64,000 bases of DNA from JAEVLT01 sp044598425 (GCA_044598425.1 CP172536.1:1426001-1490000); one strand, 5' to 3'; positions 26,762 through 35,067 are shown, counted from the stretch's first letter. The notes: generated by a model from the letters alone, not told the origin. Numbers and translations: made by a program.

Positions 26762-27478
26762 ATGGTAAAGAATAAATTTCAAATGATTTATCAGGAGATT
26801 GCAGCGCAGATTGAAAATGGAGTTTATCCGAAAAATTCAAGACTCCCGTCTGAAAATGAATTAGCGGAGAAATTCGAAACATCGAGAGAGACTGTTCGTA
26901 AAGCGCTCAATCTCCTTTCGCAAAATGGCTATATTCAAAAAATCAAGGCGAAGGGATCGATTGTACTCGACATTGGCCGGTTTGACTTTCCAATATCTGG
27001 ACTTGTCAGCTTTAAGGAAATTACGGAACGGGTAGATAAGCCTTTCCATACGATCGTCTATGAACTTTACTGCATGAAACCGAGTGAGTTTATCCAAAGA
27101 CAGTTAAACTTATCACCAAGGGATGAAGTGTGGAAGGTTGTACGATCAAGAGAAACAGAAGGTGAAAGAATCATCCTTGACATTGACTATTTTAATAAAA
27201 AATACGTTCCGTCGCTTACAAAAGAAGTATGTGAAAAGTCGATTTATCATTATTTGGAGCATGAGCGAAAACTGAACATCAGTTTTGCGAGAAAAGAGAT
27301 AGTGGTAGAGGAATACACCGCTGATGACCAAAAGTTTCTAGATTTAAAAGGATACCAGCACGTGGTCGTTGTCCGTAACTATGTTTATTTGGATAATGCG
27401 AGACTTTTTCAATATACGGAATCAAGGCATCGCCTGGATAAATTTCGTTTTGTTGATTTTGCAAGAAGGAGCAAATAA
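26762..27478 (+). CDS. treR: Trehalose operon repressor TreR
   Basis: A 238-residue GntR/HutC-family repressor. The N-terminal winged helix has LPSENELAEKFETSRETVRKALNLLSQNGYI; the UTRA effector domain follows and ends in QYTESRHRLDKFRFVDFARR, a signature of TreR. The ATG at 26762 fits the family; an in-frame GTG at 26753 overlaps the GGGTGAT site. It binds the two upstream palindromes and responds to trehalose-6-phosphate. Confidence 0.95.
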   Translation: MVKNKFQMIYQEIAAQIENGVYPKNSRLPSENELAEKFETSRETVRKALNLLSQNGYIQKIKAKGSIVLDIGRFDFPISGLVSFKEITERVDKPFHTIVYELYCMKPSEFIQRQLNLSPRDEVWKVVRSRETEGERIILDIDYFNKKYVPSLTKEVCEKSIYHYLEHERKLNISFARKEIVVEEYTADDQKFLDLKGYQHVVVVRNYVYLDNARLFQYTESRHRLDKFRFVDFARRSK

Positions 27479-27486
27479 GGAGTGTG

Positions 27487-27512
27487 GCGCATGGAAAACC
27501 CATGCGCTTCTT
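27487..27512 (+). terminator. Terminator of the tre operon
   Basis: GCGCATGG and CCATGCGC form an 8-bp stem around a five-base loop, followed by TTCTTC. Confidence 0.75.
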
Positions 27513-27655
27513 CATTGGATTACTGATTTTTCATGTTTGGCGAAGCATTAAAAAGATTTCTAGTGATACTAGTTGATCTTGTAAAGGCGCGGCAAATGCG
27601 TGACAATGAAAGATTGTTGAAGGTATAATAGTATAAACAATTAGAAATTTGCGAA

Positions 27656-27663
27656 TTCGACAA
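27656..27663 (+). promoter_or_regulatory. Spo0A box upstream of sirA
   Basis: TTCGACAA at 27656-27663 is the exact complement of the 0A-box TTGTCGAA. It lies about 90 bases before the sirA start and about 55 bases upstream of a TATAAT at 27716-27721. A weaker match (TAAGACAAA, 27688-27696) overlaps the expected -35. sirA of B. subtilis is activated by phosphorylated Spo0A, so this fits. Confidence 0.7.
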
Positions 27664-27752
27664 TAATAGTTAAAGTTTTTTCCACCGTAAGACAAATGTT
27701 TTAGTATGGTTTTCTTATAATAGGAAAAAGAGGATCGTACGAAGGAGAGATT

Positions 27753-28196
27753 GTGGTGAGAAAATATCAACTATATTTAATAGAAGATGAATTTGCCGCC
27801 CATTACTTCGGAAGAGAGCAGATGTTTTATCAGCTTTTTCAAGAATATCAATTCGCAACTGGCGAACTTAAAATGATCATAAAAAAACAAATCCACTATA
27901 TTACCAAACCTTTGCACGCATTGAAAATTCACCAGCTTATACAGCAACAGCTCGGAAAGCTGCGAGGACTTCAATACGATCAGGGTACTTACACCATTGA
28001 TTTGAATGGAAAGCAAAGTAGAGCGGAGTTAGAAATACATGGGAATTTGATAACGGTGGAGTCTAGCGGAAGTTATGAAGCGGAAACCATTTTCTTCGAG
28101 GTGTTAAGAAAATGTGAACCTTCCTTTTTGGCGATCGATTTTGAACATCAGCGCTTTGGCTGGCTAAAACCGATAAAAGAAAGAAAATTTGTCTAA
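27753..28196 (+). CDS. sirA: Sporulation inhibitor of replication SirA
   Basis: A 147-residue protein matching B. subtilis SirA (YneE, 148 residues) in position and sequence, with the shared motifs FAAHYFGRE, SGSYEAETIFFEVL and the C-terminus GWLKPIKERKFV. SirA binds DnaA domain I at sporulation onset to stop new rounds of replication. GTG 27753 or the next codon, also GTG, is the start, after GAAGGAGAGA. Regulated by the Spo0A box upstream. Confidence 0.92.
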   Translation: MVRKYQLYLIEDEFAAHYFGREQMFYQLFQEYQFATGELKMIIKKQIHYITKPLHALKIHQLIQQQLGKLRGLQYDQGTYTIDLNGKQSRAELEIHGNLITVESSGSYEAETIFFEVLRKCEPSFLAIDFEHQRFGWLKPIKERKFV

Positions 28197-28268
28197 TTGA
28201 TTCAGATATTGTATTGTTGCGCGGATTTTAGTACACTGTAAATTAGACAACATGAAGGAGGAAATACA

Positions 28269-28481
28269 ATGGTTACCACTATTCTAGTTGGTATACTGGC
28301 ACTTGCAGCCGGTGTAGCACTAGGTTTTTTCATTGCTCGCAAATATATGATGAGCTATTTAAAGAAAAATCCACCAATCAATGAACAAATGCTGAAAATG
28401 ATGATGATGCAAATGGGAATGAAGCCATCCCAGAAGAAAATCAATCAAATGTTGAACGCCATGAATAAACAGACGAAATAA
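28269..28481 (+). CDS. yneF: UPF0154 membrane protein YneF
   Basis: A 70-residue protein with one N-terminal membrane helix (about residues 3-23) followed by a cytoplasmic segment rich in methionine (MLKMMMMQMGMKPSQKKINQM), typical of UPF0154. AGGAGG sits before the ATG. Function unknown. Position after sirA matches B. subtilis. Terminator follows. Confidence 0.93.
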   Translation: MVTTILVGILALAAGVALGFFIARKYMMSYLKKNPPINEQMLKMMMMQMGMKPSQKKINQMLNAMNKQTK

Positions 28482-28488
28482 ACGGGAC

Positions 28489-28517
28489 AAGCACTCATAT
28501 GAATGGGTGCTTTTTTC
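28489..28517 (+). terminator. Terminator after yneF
   Basis: AAGCACTCAT and ATGGGTGCTT form a 10-bp stem (one G-T pair) with a four-base loop and TTTTTT. The following 260 bases to ccdA contain no other gene and presumably the ccdA promoter. Confidence 0.85.
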
Positions 28518-28779
28518 ATTGCAGAAAAGGAGAAAAGCATTCCTTATTTTAGGATCTTCTGTGAAACCGAGTCGAATTTGCTGTTATTACTTAAGTTCAC
28601 GAACGCAGAAAAATGCACGATTTTTTCGATGAATCGGTCATTTCCGATTCAATGAATGGAATATACTAAATTATAAAGTTGGAACAGCTTTCGTACAATA
28701 AGTTATGAAATAAATCATTATCTTTTCGCAGGGACTTTTGGTAGAATAAAATCGAATACGACTAAGTGGGAGTGTTGAC

Positions 28780-29487
28780 ATGGCAGATGTAAACATATTT
28801 CTAGCTTTAGGAGCAGGTTTTTTAAGCTTCATCTCTCCCTGCTGCCTACCTCTTTATCCCGCTTTTTTATCTTACATTACAGGGATGTCTGTTGGTGAGC
28901 TGAAAAGTGAGAATGCAATGCTGCAGAAGAGAAGCCTCTTGCACACATTGTTTTTCTTAATCGGGTTTTCGGTTATTTTTATTGCAATTGGATTTGGGAC
29001 ATCCTTAATCGGCAGCTTTTTCCGAGAATACCAGGACTTGATTCGCCAATTGGGCGGGATTTTTATCGTTCTCTTTGGACTTATGATTGTCGGAATATTC
29101 AAGCCGGAATTTATGATGAAAGATCGCCGTTTTGAATTTAAAAACCGTCCATCAGGTTACATCGGCTCGATCCTGATCGGTATGGCTTTTGCGGCAGGCT
29201 GGACTCCGTGTACAGGTCCGATTCTTTCATCTGTTATTTTGCTGGCGGCATCCAAGCCTGAATATGGTGTTTTATACATGACTGCTTACTCACTTGGTTT
29301 TGCCATTCCGTTCTTTATTTTGTCATTTTTTATTGGCCGAATGGGATGGATCCGTAAACATAATACCAAGATTGTGAAAATTGGCGGATACATTATGATT
29401 GTGATGGGGATTGTCTTATTCTTTGACTGGATGACAAAAATTATTTCGATTTTCCTAGGAATGTTCGGTGGCTTTACCGGATTTTAA
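28780..29487 (+). CDS. ccdA: Cytochrome c biogenesis protein CcdA
   Basis: A 235-residue membrane protein with six helices of the DsbD/CcdA family. It passes electrons from cytoplasmic thioredoxin across the membrane to extracytoplasmic thiol-disulfide proteins for cytochrome c maturation and spore synthesis. The redox cysteines appear in FISPCCLPLYPAFLSY and in the GWTPCTGPILSS segment. First gene of the ccdA-yneI-ccdC region. Confidence 0.96.
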   Translation: MADVNIFLALGAGFLSFISPCCLPLYPAFLSYITGMSVGELKSENAMLQKRSLLHTLFFLIGFSVIFIAIGFGTSLIGSFFREYQDLIRQLGGIFIVLFGLMIVGIFKPEFMMKDRRFEFKNRPSGYIGSILIGMAFAAGWTPCTGPILSSVILLAASKPEYGVLYMTAYSLGFAIPFFILSFFIGRMGWIRKHNTKIVKIGGYIMIVMGIVLFFDWMTKIISIFLGMFGGFTGF

Positions 29488-29631
29488 CGAATGAAAAAAA
29501 CTGCTGTCAATGCTTCGGTTTATTTGAAATTCATGCAAAAATTCGCTATATTTAAGAGTGGATTAAAATGAGAGAATCGATGCTGCATATTTTTAAATTG
29601 ACACTAGACGACGGCACGAGGGGGAAATGCG

Positions 29632-29991
29632 GTGGCAAGAGTATTCATTGTGGATGATGCAAAATTTATGCGGATGACATTATCCAATATCTTAACAAAA
29701 GCCAACCATGAAGTTGTTGGAGAGGCGGATAACGGTAAAGATGCTGTTGAAATATATCGGGAATTAAAGCCTGATCTTGTTTTAATGGATATCACAATGC
29801 CTGAAATGAGCGGTCTTGAAGCCGTCAAGATGATTCGCAGCGAGTTTTCGGATGCGAAGATCATCATGTGTTCCGCAATGGGCCAGCAGAAAATGGTGGT
29901 GGAGGCAATTGAAACGGGTGCTAAAGATTTTATCGTGAAACCTTTCGACGAAGGCCGTGTACTTGAAGCCATTAATAGAGTGTTAAAATAA
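29632..29991 (+). CDS. yneI: Single-domain CheY-like response regulator (YneI/CcdB)
   Basis: A 119-residue receiver domain from GTG 29632. It has the acidic pocket (VDDA), the phospho-acceptor aspartate in DLVLMDITMPE, the conserved threonine/serine region MCSAMGQQ, and the lysine in FIVKPFDEGRVLEA. It has no output domain. In B. subtilis its counterpart yneI (CcdB) lies between ccdA and ccdC, but it is not needed for cytochrome c synthesis. Partner kinase unknown. Confidence 0.9.
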   Translation: MARVFIVDDAKFMRMTLSNILTKANHEVVGEADNGKDAVEIYRELKPDLVLMDITMPEMSGLEAVKMIRSEFSDAKIIMCSAMGQQKMVVEAIETGAKDFIVKPFDEGRVLEAINRVLK

Positions 29992-29992
29992 T

Positions 29993-30024
29993 AAACCATT
30001 TTGGAGTTTCTAAAATGGTTTTTC
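29993..30024 (+). terminator. Terminator after yneI
   Basis: AACCATTTT and AAAATGGTT form a 9-bp stem around a nine-base loop, followed by TTTC. Confidence 0.75.
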
Positions 30025-30142
30025 ATTTTTGTTTTCTGCTGCCTAATTGGCTGGTAATTTTACGTTAAACACTTTGTAATTATTTTTATTAATTTTGGAA
30101 ATTCTGATTGAAACTAAATTTGACAAGGAATGGATGTATTTT

Positions 30143-30619
30143 ATGAACATGGTTGTTGTGTCATCAGTTGGGGCTGCTCTTATGGCGGTTTTTGTTTTAT
30201 TTGTCCGGTTGAAAGCAGCCAAAAAACCCGCATCGATAAAAAAAATTGTGCTGCCGCCCATTTTTATGTCAACAGGTGCACTCATGTATATTTTCCCTGA
30301 ATTCCGGCTGACACCAATGGAAATTGTTGAGGCTGTCATTGTGGGCATGCTGTTTTCCATTTTTTTAGTTAAAACCTCTAAATTTGAGATTCAAGGCAAT
30401 GACATTTATTTGAAACGTTCCAAAGCGTTTGTCTTTATTCTAATCGGCCTGCTGATCATACGGATTGTGGCGAAATCCATTTTAAGTACATCGATCGACT
30501 ATAAACAGCTTGGCGGAATGTTCTTCCTGCTTGCATACAGCATGATCGTCCCATGGCGAATTGCCATGTACCTCAATTATAAAAAGCTTCATCATCAACT
30601 TAAAAATATTAAGCTTTAA
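30143..30619 (+). CDS. ccdC: CcdC family membrane protein
   Basis: A 158-residue protein with four or five membrane helices and the conserved KKIVLPPIFMSTGALMYIFPEFRLT, characteristic of CcdC (YneJ). It lies downstream of ccdA as in B. subtilis, where it is not essential for cytochrome c synthesis. The start among several in-frame ATGs (30134, 30143, 30149) is uncertain; AAGGAA lies at 30125-30130. Weak hairpin pairing after the stop may be its terminator. Confidence 0.88.
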   Translation: MNMVVVSSVGAALMAVFVLFVRLKAAKKPASIKKIVLPPIFMSTGALMYIFPEFRLTPMEIVEAVIVGMLFSIFLVKTSKFEIQGNDIYLKRSKAFVFILIGLLIIRIVAKSILSTSIDYKQLGGMFFLLAYSMIVPWRIAMYLNYKKLHHQLKNIKL

Positions 30620-30673
30620 AGCATTTTTCGTAACGAGGGGAAAGGAGGCATCGGTACTGCCTTTTGTTCTAAT

Positions 30674-30857
30674 ATCAGAATTTATATCTTAACTTCGATA
30701 GCTGTCTAGCTCCAGCGCCCTATCGACTACGTCGCTTCCCTCGCCTCGTCTACGATAAGTCGAGAACGAAAGACTACCGTCTTTCGACTCTCCTTTATCT
30801 CACTCGGCTCAGTCCACCTCCTTACGTCGATGACCAAGGGCGCTTGCGCTTTTCTTA
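30674..30857. repeat. 184-bp intergenic hairpin repeat, copy 2
   Basis: Same repeat as 13769-13952 in the same orientation, identical except for about four bases near its left end. In this copy the left outer arm is CTCCAGCGCCCT, so pairing with AGGGCGCTTGCGCT is imperfect. It lies between ccdC (rightward) and yneK (leftward). Confidence 0.9.
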
Positions 30858-30910
30858 CCCTTGGTTTCATATGCTAAGAAAGCCTGGAAGATATAGAATA
30901 AGGGGCATAA

Positions 30911-30938
30911 TAAAAAACCGTCCAGTCGGAACGGTTTA
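30911..30938 (-). terminator. Terminator of yneK
   Basis: On the minus strand AAACCGT and ACGGTTT form a stem of seven pairs with a nine-base loop, followed by a T run. It begins at the yneK stop codon. Confidence 0.7.
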
Positions 30939-31367
30939 GAAGAGATGCTCATATCGCGAAACATCGATTTGTTTTTCTTTCAGCTTCTTGCGCAAAAATT
31001 TATGATCACGTTTAGGAGTTGCTTGAATGTAGCCTTTGATGACGAGGTCTTGCGTGATTTTCGGAACTTGTTCTTTCAAGGCAAGTTCACCGATCTTCCC
31101 GGCGATCTTATGCTTGGCCACATCACGAAACAGCTCGGGAACCGGGCTGACCAGCTCATTCAGCAATTGCTTTTCTTCTTCGCTCCAGAGGTGAAGGGAC
31201 TGCTGAACGTAGTGTTCTTCCCAATCCATAACCGATTTGCCATCCTCTTTCGGAAGCTTTTTTAAAAATTTACGGAACATAAAATACCCGCCGATGGCAA
31301 AAGAACCGATCAAAAAGAAAGTCCAAAATAAAATAAACCACATAAACCAGCCATGAAGCATTCGCAT
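30936..31367 (-). CDS. yneK: DUF2621 membrane protein YneK
   Basis: A 143-residue protein with one N-terminal membrane helix (about residues 8-30) and a charged cytoplasmic region, including LHLWSEEEKQLLNELVSPVPELFRDVAKHKIAGKI, typical of DUF2621. A second ATG two codons in is equally possible. Function unknown. Its position next to ccdC follows B. subtilis and marks the end of conserved synteny before the tRNA-Sec element. Confidence 0.9.
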   Translation of the reverse strand: MRMLHGWFMWFILFWTFFLIGSFAIGGYFMFRKFLKKLPKEDGKSVMDWEEHYVQQSLHLWSEEEKQLLNELVSPVPELFRDVAKHKIAGKIGELALKEQVPKITQDLVIKGYIQATPKRDHKFLRKKLKEKQIDVSRYEHLF

Positions 31368-31586
31368 TCACCTGCAAACAGTCATTTTGATCTTATTATA
31401 GACGCAACTTTGCATTCAAGACAAGGACACAACGCAAAAATTTACAATCGTGTGAACATTTAAAAAAGAGTGAACCATGTTAAGAAGAGTGGGAAAACAC
31501 TACTGAAAACTTTACAATCATGTGAACGCTATTGAAAAATCGCACCTGATTCAAGTATAATAAATAAGTCGCTTATTTTTAATAAT

Positions 31587-31683
31587 GGGGCTGAATGGGG
31601 TACTGGTGTCCCCCACGGTCTTCAAAACCGCTTGTGACCTGCGTGCCAGGTCTGGTGGGTTCGATTCCCACGCAGTCCCGCCA
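31587..31683 (+). tRNA. selC: tRNA-Sec (selenocysteine, anticodon TCA)
   Basis: A 97-base tRNA ending in encoded GCCA. The anticodon loop is CTTCAAA (anticodon TCA, 31622-31624), as in bacterial tRNA-Sec. The extra arm GACCTG-CGTGC-CAGGTC is long. The T arm is GTGGG-TTCGATT-CCCAC. The acceptor (GGGGCTG against CAGTCCC) can be extended towards the eight pairs of tRNA-Sec, though the eighth pair would be A-G. The D arm is long (GGGG...CCCC). The 3' part from 31618 was supplied by the integrated element, so the functional gene is a hybrid. No selA, selB or selD lies in the window. Confidence 0.9.
31618..31652 (+). other. attL core (inside tRNA-Sec)
   Basis: This 35-base segment runs from the anticodon stem through the extra arm and is identical to 44918-44952. 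It is the left attachment site left by integrase-mediated crossover. Confidence 0.92.
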
Positions 31684-31723
31684 AATTTTTCAGTATTATC
31701 AACGGTTTGAACTGTTTATTTTA

Positions 31724-31828
31724 TGTGATTTGACAGGGATTTGAACCGTGATTTGAAGTTAAAAAGTCACCAGTATTTTTTCGGAAAATTACATAGTACT
31801 AGTGCGACTGATATAGTAAGTACTAGTG
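31724..31828. repeat. Left-end iterated repeats (candidate integrase/excisionase arm sites)
   Basis: Three copies of GATTTGA occur between 31727 and 31756 (TGATTTGAC, GGATTTGAA, TGATTTGAA), about 12-14 bases apart. Two copies of TACTAGTG occur at 31797-31804 and 31821-31828. Both motifs recur at the right end of the element, as expected of arm-type sites bound by a tyrosine integrase or its helper. Confidence 0.6.
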
Positions 31829-31869
31829 TGTCAATTCCACCAAATTCTGTAAGAAGGGTGGATTTTTTA

Positions 31870-32856
31870 ATGCAAGCTGTTATTAGAAAAACACAACGTA
31901 AAGGTGCAAGAAAATCACAATATATTAACCGGATTAAAAACACTGAAAATAAAATGACGTTGTTTGAAATGTTTGAACGGTTTATGAATTATAAACAAAC
32001 AGAGGGTTTAGCAAAGCCGACTATCCAAGGTTATTATGAACATTTTCGGTATCTAAACGATTATTTAGGTGGCGATGTTCCAAATGAAGAAGTCACGCTT
32101 GAACTATTTAGGGATTATATTGGCTATATGCTTCATGATCAAGGATTAAAACCAACTACTGTAAATGTACGTATTAGAACCAACCGTGCATTTTTACGTC
32201 ATTGTTATCAGGAAGGCTGGATTGATGTTCCTATACATGAAAAGTTTAAGCCAATTAAAACACCCGAAGATGAAATTCAGGCCTTTACACCGTCTGAAGT
32301 AAAGGCACTTTTAAACCAAATTGACGATTCCCGATTTGTTGGTTTTCGGGATAAAGTAATGATTTATGTATTACTAGATACTATGGTACGGATTTCAGAA
32401 TTACTTAATATGAAAAGGGTTAATGTAGATTTAAAAAGTGGTTATATTAAATTAGAACCTCATGAAACTAAGACAAAAAGGCAAAGAAATGTTCCAATTT
32501 CAACTAAGACAATTAAAATCTTAGAAGAATACATGAGAGAGACGGAAGATTTCGGAAGTGAATATTTATTTGTTACTTATGACGGTAGAGAAATTCTTAG
32601 TAATACATGGAGAAGAAGATTAACAGAATTAGGTGAAATGGCTGGAATATCTAATAAAAGAGTATCACCACATACATTCAGACACACGGGGGCATTATTC
32701 TACATTATGAATGGCGGTGATCCATTTTCTTTACAAAAAATTTTAGGACATTCTGATATGTCAATGGTGCGAAAATATATTCAAATGACTGATTCGGACG
32801 TTAAAAGACAGCATAACTCATTTTCACCATTAAAAAGTGTTTTTGGTAGGAGATAG
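31870..32856 (+). CDS. int: Tyrosine integrase of the tRNA-Sec element
   Basis: A 328-residue tyrosine recombinase. An N-terminal SAM-like core-binding domain (about residues 28-115) precedes the catalytic domain with Arg in TMVRISELL, Lys in the beta-hairpin, HTFRH (His-x-x-Arg), GHSDMSMVRKYI (His and the nucleophilic Tyr). The ATG at 31870 follows AAGGGTGG; the open frame extends to 31741 over the arm repeats, which argues against an earlier start. It is directed away from the tRNA and lies next to attL, the usual arrangement for tRNA-targeting elements. It should catalyse integration and excision at the 35-bp core. Confidence 0.93.
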   Translation: MQAVIRKTQRKGARKSQYINRIKNTENKMTLFEMFERFMNYKQTEGLAKPTIQGYYEHFRYLNDYLGGDVPNEEVTLELFRDYIGYMLHDQGLKPTTVNVRIRTNRAFLRHCYQEGWIDVPIHEKFKPIKTPEDEIQAFTPSEVKALLNQIDDSRFVGFRDKVMIYVLLDTMVRISELLNMKRVNVDLKSGYIKLEPHETKTKRQRNVPISTKTIKILEEYMRETEDFGSEYLFVTYDGREILSNTWRRRLTELGEMAGISNKRVSPHTFRHTGALFYIMNGGDPFSLQKILGHSDMSMVRKYIQMTDSDVKRQHNSFSPLKSVFGRR

Positions 32857-32889
32857 GTACAGAGGATTAAAATTGAATACTTTTAAAAC

Positions 32890-32924
32890 GCTGTTAGGAC
32901 ACCATTCCCTGACAGCTTTTTTTT
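32890..32924 (+). terminator. Terminator after the integrase
   Basis: GCTGTTAGG and CCTGACAGC pair (one G-T) around a nine-base loop and are followed by eight T. Confidence 0.85.
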
Positions 32925-33598
32925 ATCCTAAAAATGGATATAAAAATAAACCCCTCACCAGCACTAAGACCAGCAAGGGGAAGGAAAAGGACAATCAGTA
33001 ACCGCACTAAAGGAATTTGATTTGTCCTTTATATAAACATAATTAAACTCTATTACTGTGATTACTATAAATATATATAATTATCTATATTATAGCTATC
33101 ATTAAATAATTTATATTAGTGTCATTTTTTATATTAGTGATTTATCACCCCGAAGGGTATTCTTTTTATTAGGTCTATTTCTATATAGACAGACTTATCC
33201 TTAAATCTTACGAGGCTTACGCCCAATTCTTATAACAGTTATTTTATTTTTATATTATCTTTTTTATCTTTAGTTATTTACATATATATAGGTGTCAAAT
33301 AGTGACGTTTTACAGGCTGTTTTTCAAAGAAATTTCTACCAAACGCTAGAACCTTACAGCCCCAAGGGATTGAGAAGTGTTACATTTTTGTTACAAGCCT
33401 GTATTAAATGTTAGCCAGTATAGAGTAACGGTTTATTAGTCACAACCATTAGTGATTAACCTTGTGATTATTAAAAGTGCTGAACCATTGATTTTATTGG
33501 GTTTTTAGAGTTTGTTAATCACAAGGGGAAAATATGTATTTTAAACAGGAATAAAGAACTTTATGTCGAATGATACATAATGATTAGGGGGCGATAAA
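32925..33598. other. AT-rich non-coding stretch with GTGATTAAC-type repeats
   Basis: No credible gene in about 670 bases. Two hairpins can form near 32955-33048: CCCCT...AGGGG, and AAGGACAA...TTGTCCTT. Copies of a GTGATTA motif occur at 33452-33470, with an 11-bp inverted repeat CCTTGTGATTA (33460-33470) / TAATCACAAGG (33516-33526). A further TGTGATTAAC lies at about 34109. These flank the next gene and could be operators or replication-related iterons. Confidence 0.45.
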
Positions 33599-34060
33599 AT
33601 GAGTGACGATTTATTTTCTAAGTTTAATATTGAGGCAACGAAATTTGATTTTTCAAAGATACTAAAACAGCAACAACCAGTAATTCCTGACTTTACTAAA
33701 ACGGAAGCATATAAACAAATCGTTAAAGATCAAGAAGAGAAGCAACAAAGAGAATTAGAGGACAAGCAAAGTGAAATAGAGTTTAGAGAGGCTATGTTAG
33801 CCACTTTAAAAGGAATTGAAAAAAATACAGCATTGTTAACTGAAATGACTGTATTACTTCAAAGTAACAATGAAAAAAGAGACGAGACTTTTAAACTAAT
33901 GGTAGAAATTATGGAAATAATGAAAAGTAAAAACCCTGAGGAAGCCAATAATAAATTTATGGACATTATGGGTAAGATTAAAACTTTTACTGACCACGCC
34001 AGTACAGTTCAATCTTTAATAGGTATGGCAACAACAGTTTATAATGCTTTACCCTTTTAA
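33599..34060 (+). CDS. Hypothetical coiled-coil protein of the element
   Basis: A 153-residue protein, unrecognised. Residues 35-70 are very rich in Glu, Gln and Lys (QIVKDQEEKQQRELEDKQ) and predict a long helix. Residues 75-115 continue as a heptad-like helix, and the C-terminus (TFTDHASTVQSLIGMATTVYNALPF) is moderately hydrophobic without a clear membrane segment. ATG 33599 has GGGGGCG ahead. It is flanked by GTGATTAAC-type repeats and has its own terminator. Confidence 0.7.
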   Translation: MSDDLFSKFNIEATKFDFSKILKQQQPVIPDFTKTEAYKQIVKDQEEKQQRELEDKQSEIEFREAMLATLKGIEKNTALLTEMTVLLQSNNEKRDETFKLMVEIMEIMKSKNPEEANNKFMDIMGKIKTFTDHASTVQSLIGMATTVYNALPF

Positions 34061-34072
34061 TTAAGAATAACA

Positions 34073-34096
34073 GGCACCTGTATGGGTGCTTTTTTA
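34073..34096 (+). terminator. Terminator after the coiled-coil gene
   Basis: GCACC and GGGTGC flank a TGTAT loop, with six T following. Confidence 0.75.
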
Positions 34097-34304
34097 ATTG
34101 ATCATTTTTGTGATTAACTACCCTATGAAATTGGGTTTTACAAGGGTTATTAGTACTACCATATAGTGACTAATGCACAATTGAGGCTAATGGGTTAAAC
34201 CTTGATAACACTAGGTTTGGTGATTTTGAGGGCTGTTCAGATTTATGCAAATATCACTTCCATACTTGTTTTACACAGCTGCCCTTAAAATATTTTTTCT
34301 GCAC

Positions 34305-34335
34305 AAAAAAGACGATCACCGTTTACAGTGTCGCC
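34305..34335 (-). terminator. Terminator of the small recombinase gene
   Basis: On the minus strand GGCGACACTG-TAAA-CGGTGATCGTC forms a hairpin with one mismatch, followed by TTTTTT, directly after the recombinase stop. Confidence 0.7.
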
Positions 34336-34902
34336 TTATAGTACAAAATTGGATAGACTGTTTTCTATTTCTTCATCAGTAATTCCGATATATCGTAAAG
34401 TGATTTCAGGGTGTGAATGGTTAAGAATAGCTTGTAATGTTGCTATGTCCTTAGTCTGTTTATAGTACCAATAGCCAAAAGTTTTCCTCATTGTGTGAGT
34501 TCCAATACCGTCAGGAATATCCACCATTTCTGAGGCTTTATTTAGCTGTCTGTAGGCTTGTATTCTTGAAATAGGCTTATCGCCTTTACGACTAGGAAAA
34601 AGCCACATAGTACCGTTTAATGACTTTATATAGCTGTTTATTTCCTCATATATATTAGCTAATAAAATGGTACGAGGTTTTTCTGTTTTCCCCTCTTTAA
34701 CAGTGATTTTCTTTTTCCCTTTAATGTCACTGATCTTTAGTGCCAATAAATCACTTACCCTTAGACCTGTATTGATACCTATAAGGAATAGTATGTAATC
34801 ACGTTCACCGCACCATTTTTTTAGTGACCATTTCATATCCTCGATTTTCTCCAATGATCTAATAGGCTGTACGTCTTTGATCTCGTTCTTTTTATTTGCC
34901 AT
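34336..34902 (-). CDS. Minimal tyrosine recombinase
   Basis: A 188-residue protein comprising only the catalytic domain of a tyrosine recombinase: Arg in NTGLRVSDLLALK, HTMRKTFGYW (His-x-x-Arg), LNHSHPEITLRYIGI (His and Tyr nucleophile). The N-terminal core-binding domain of the main integrase is absent. Such short enzymes are common on Bacillus plasmids and phages, where they may resolve dimers or act as accessory recombinases. It is leftward, with AAAGGGG upstream, and has an AATGTAAC/GTTACATT inverted repeat in its promoter region (35004-35033). Confidence 0.85.
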   Translation of the reverse strand: MANKKNEIKDVQPIRSLEKIEDMKWSLKKWCGERDYILFLIGINTGLRVSDLLALKISDIKGKKKITVKEGKTEKPRTILLANIYEEINSYIKSLNGTMWLFPSRKGDKPISRIQAYRQLNKASEMVDIPDGIGTHTMRKTFGYWYYKQTKDIATLQAILNHSHPEITLRYIGITDEEIENSLSNFVL

Positions 34903-35067
34903 TGTAACAACCCCTTTATTTAAGCTGTTTTGAATGTAACATATTTTTGGATATTCCTAGTATAGCATGATTTTTCTATAAGTAAAGAATTCAAGGGGAA
35001 ATGAATGTAACTTTTTATGCATTTTGTTACATTAAGATTTTGAATGTCTAACTGGATAAAATGAAAA

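Noticed and set aside
31741..31869. 43-residue extension of the integrase
   Set aside because: It would cover the GATTTGA and TACTAGTG repeats, and the AAGGGTGG site points to ATG 31870.
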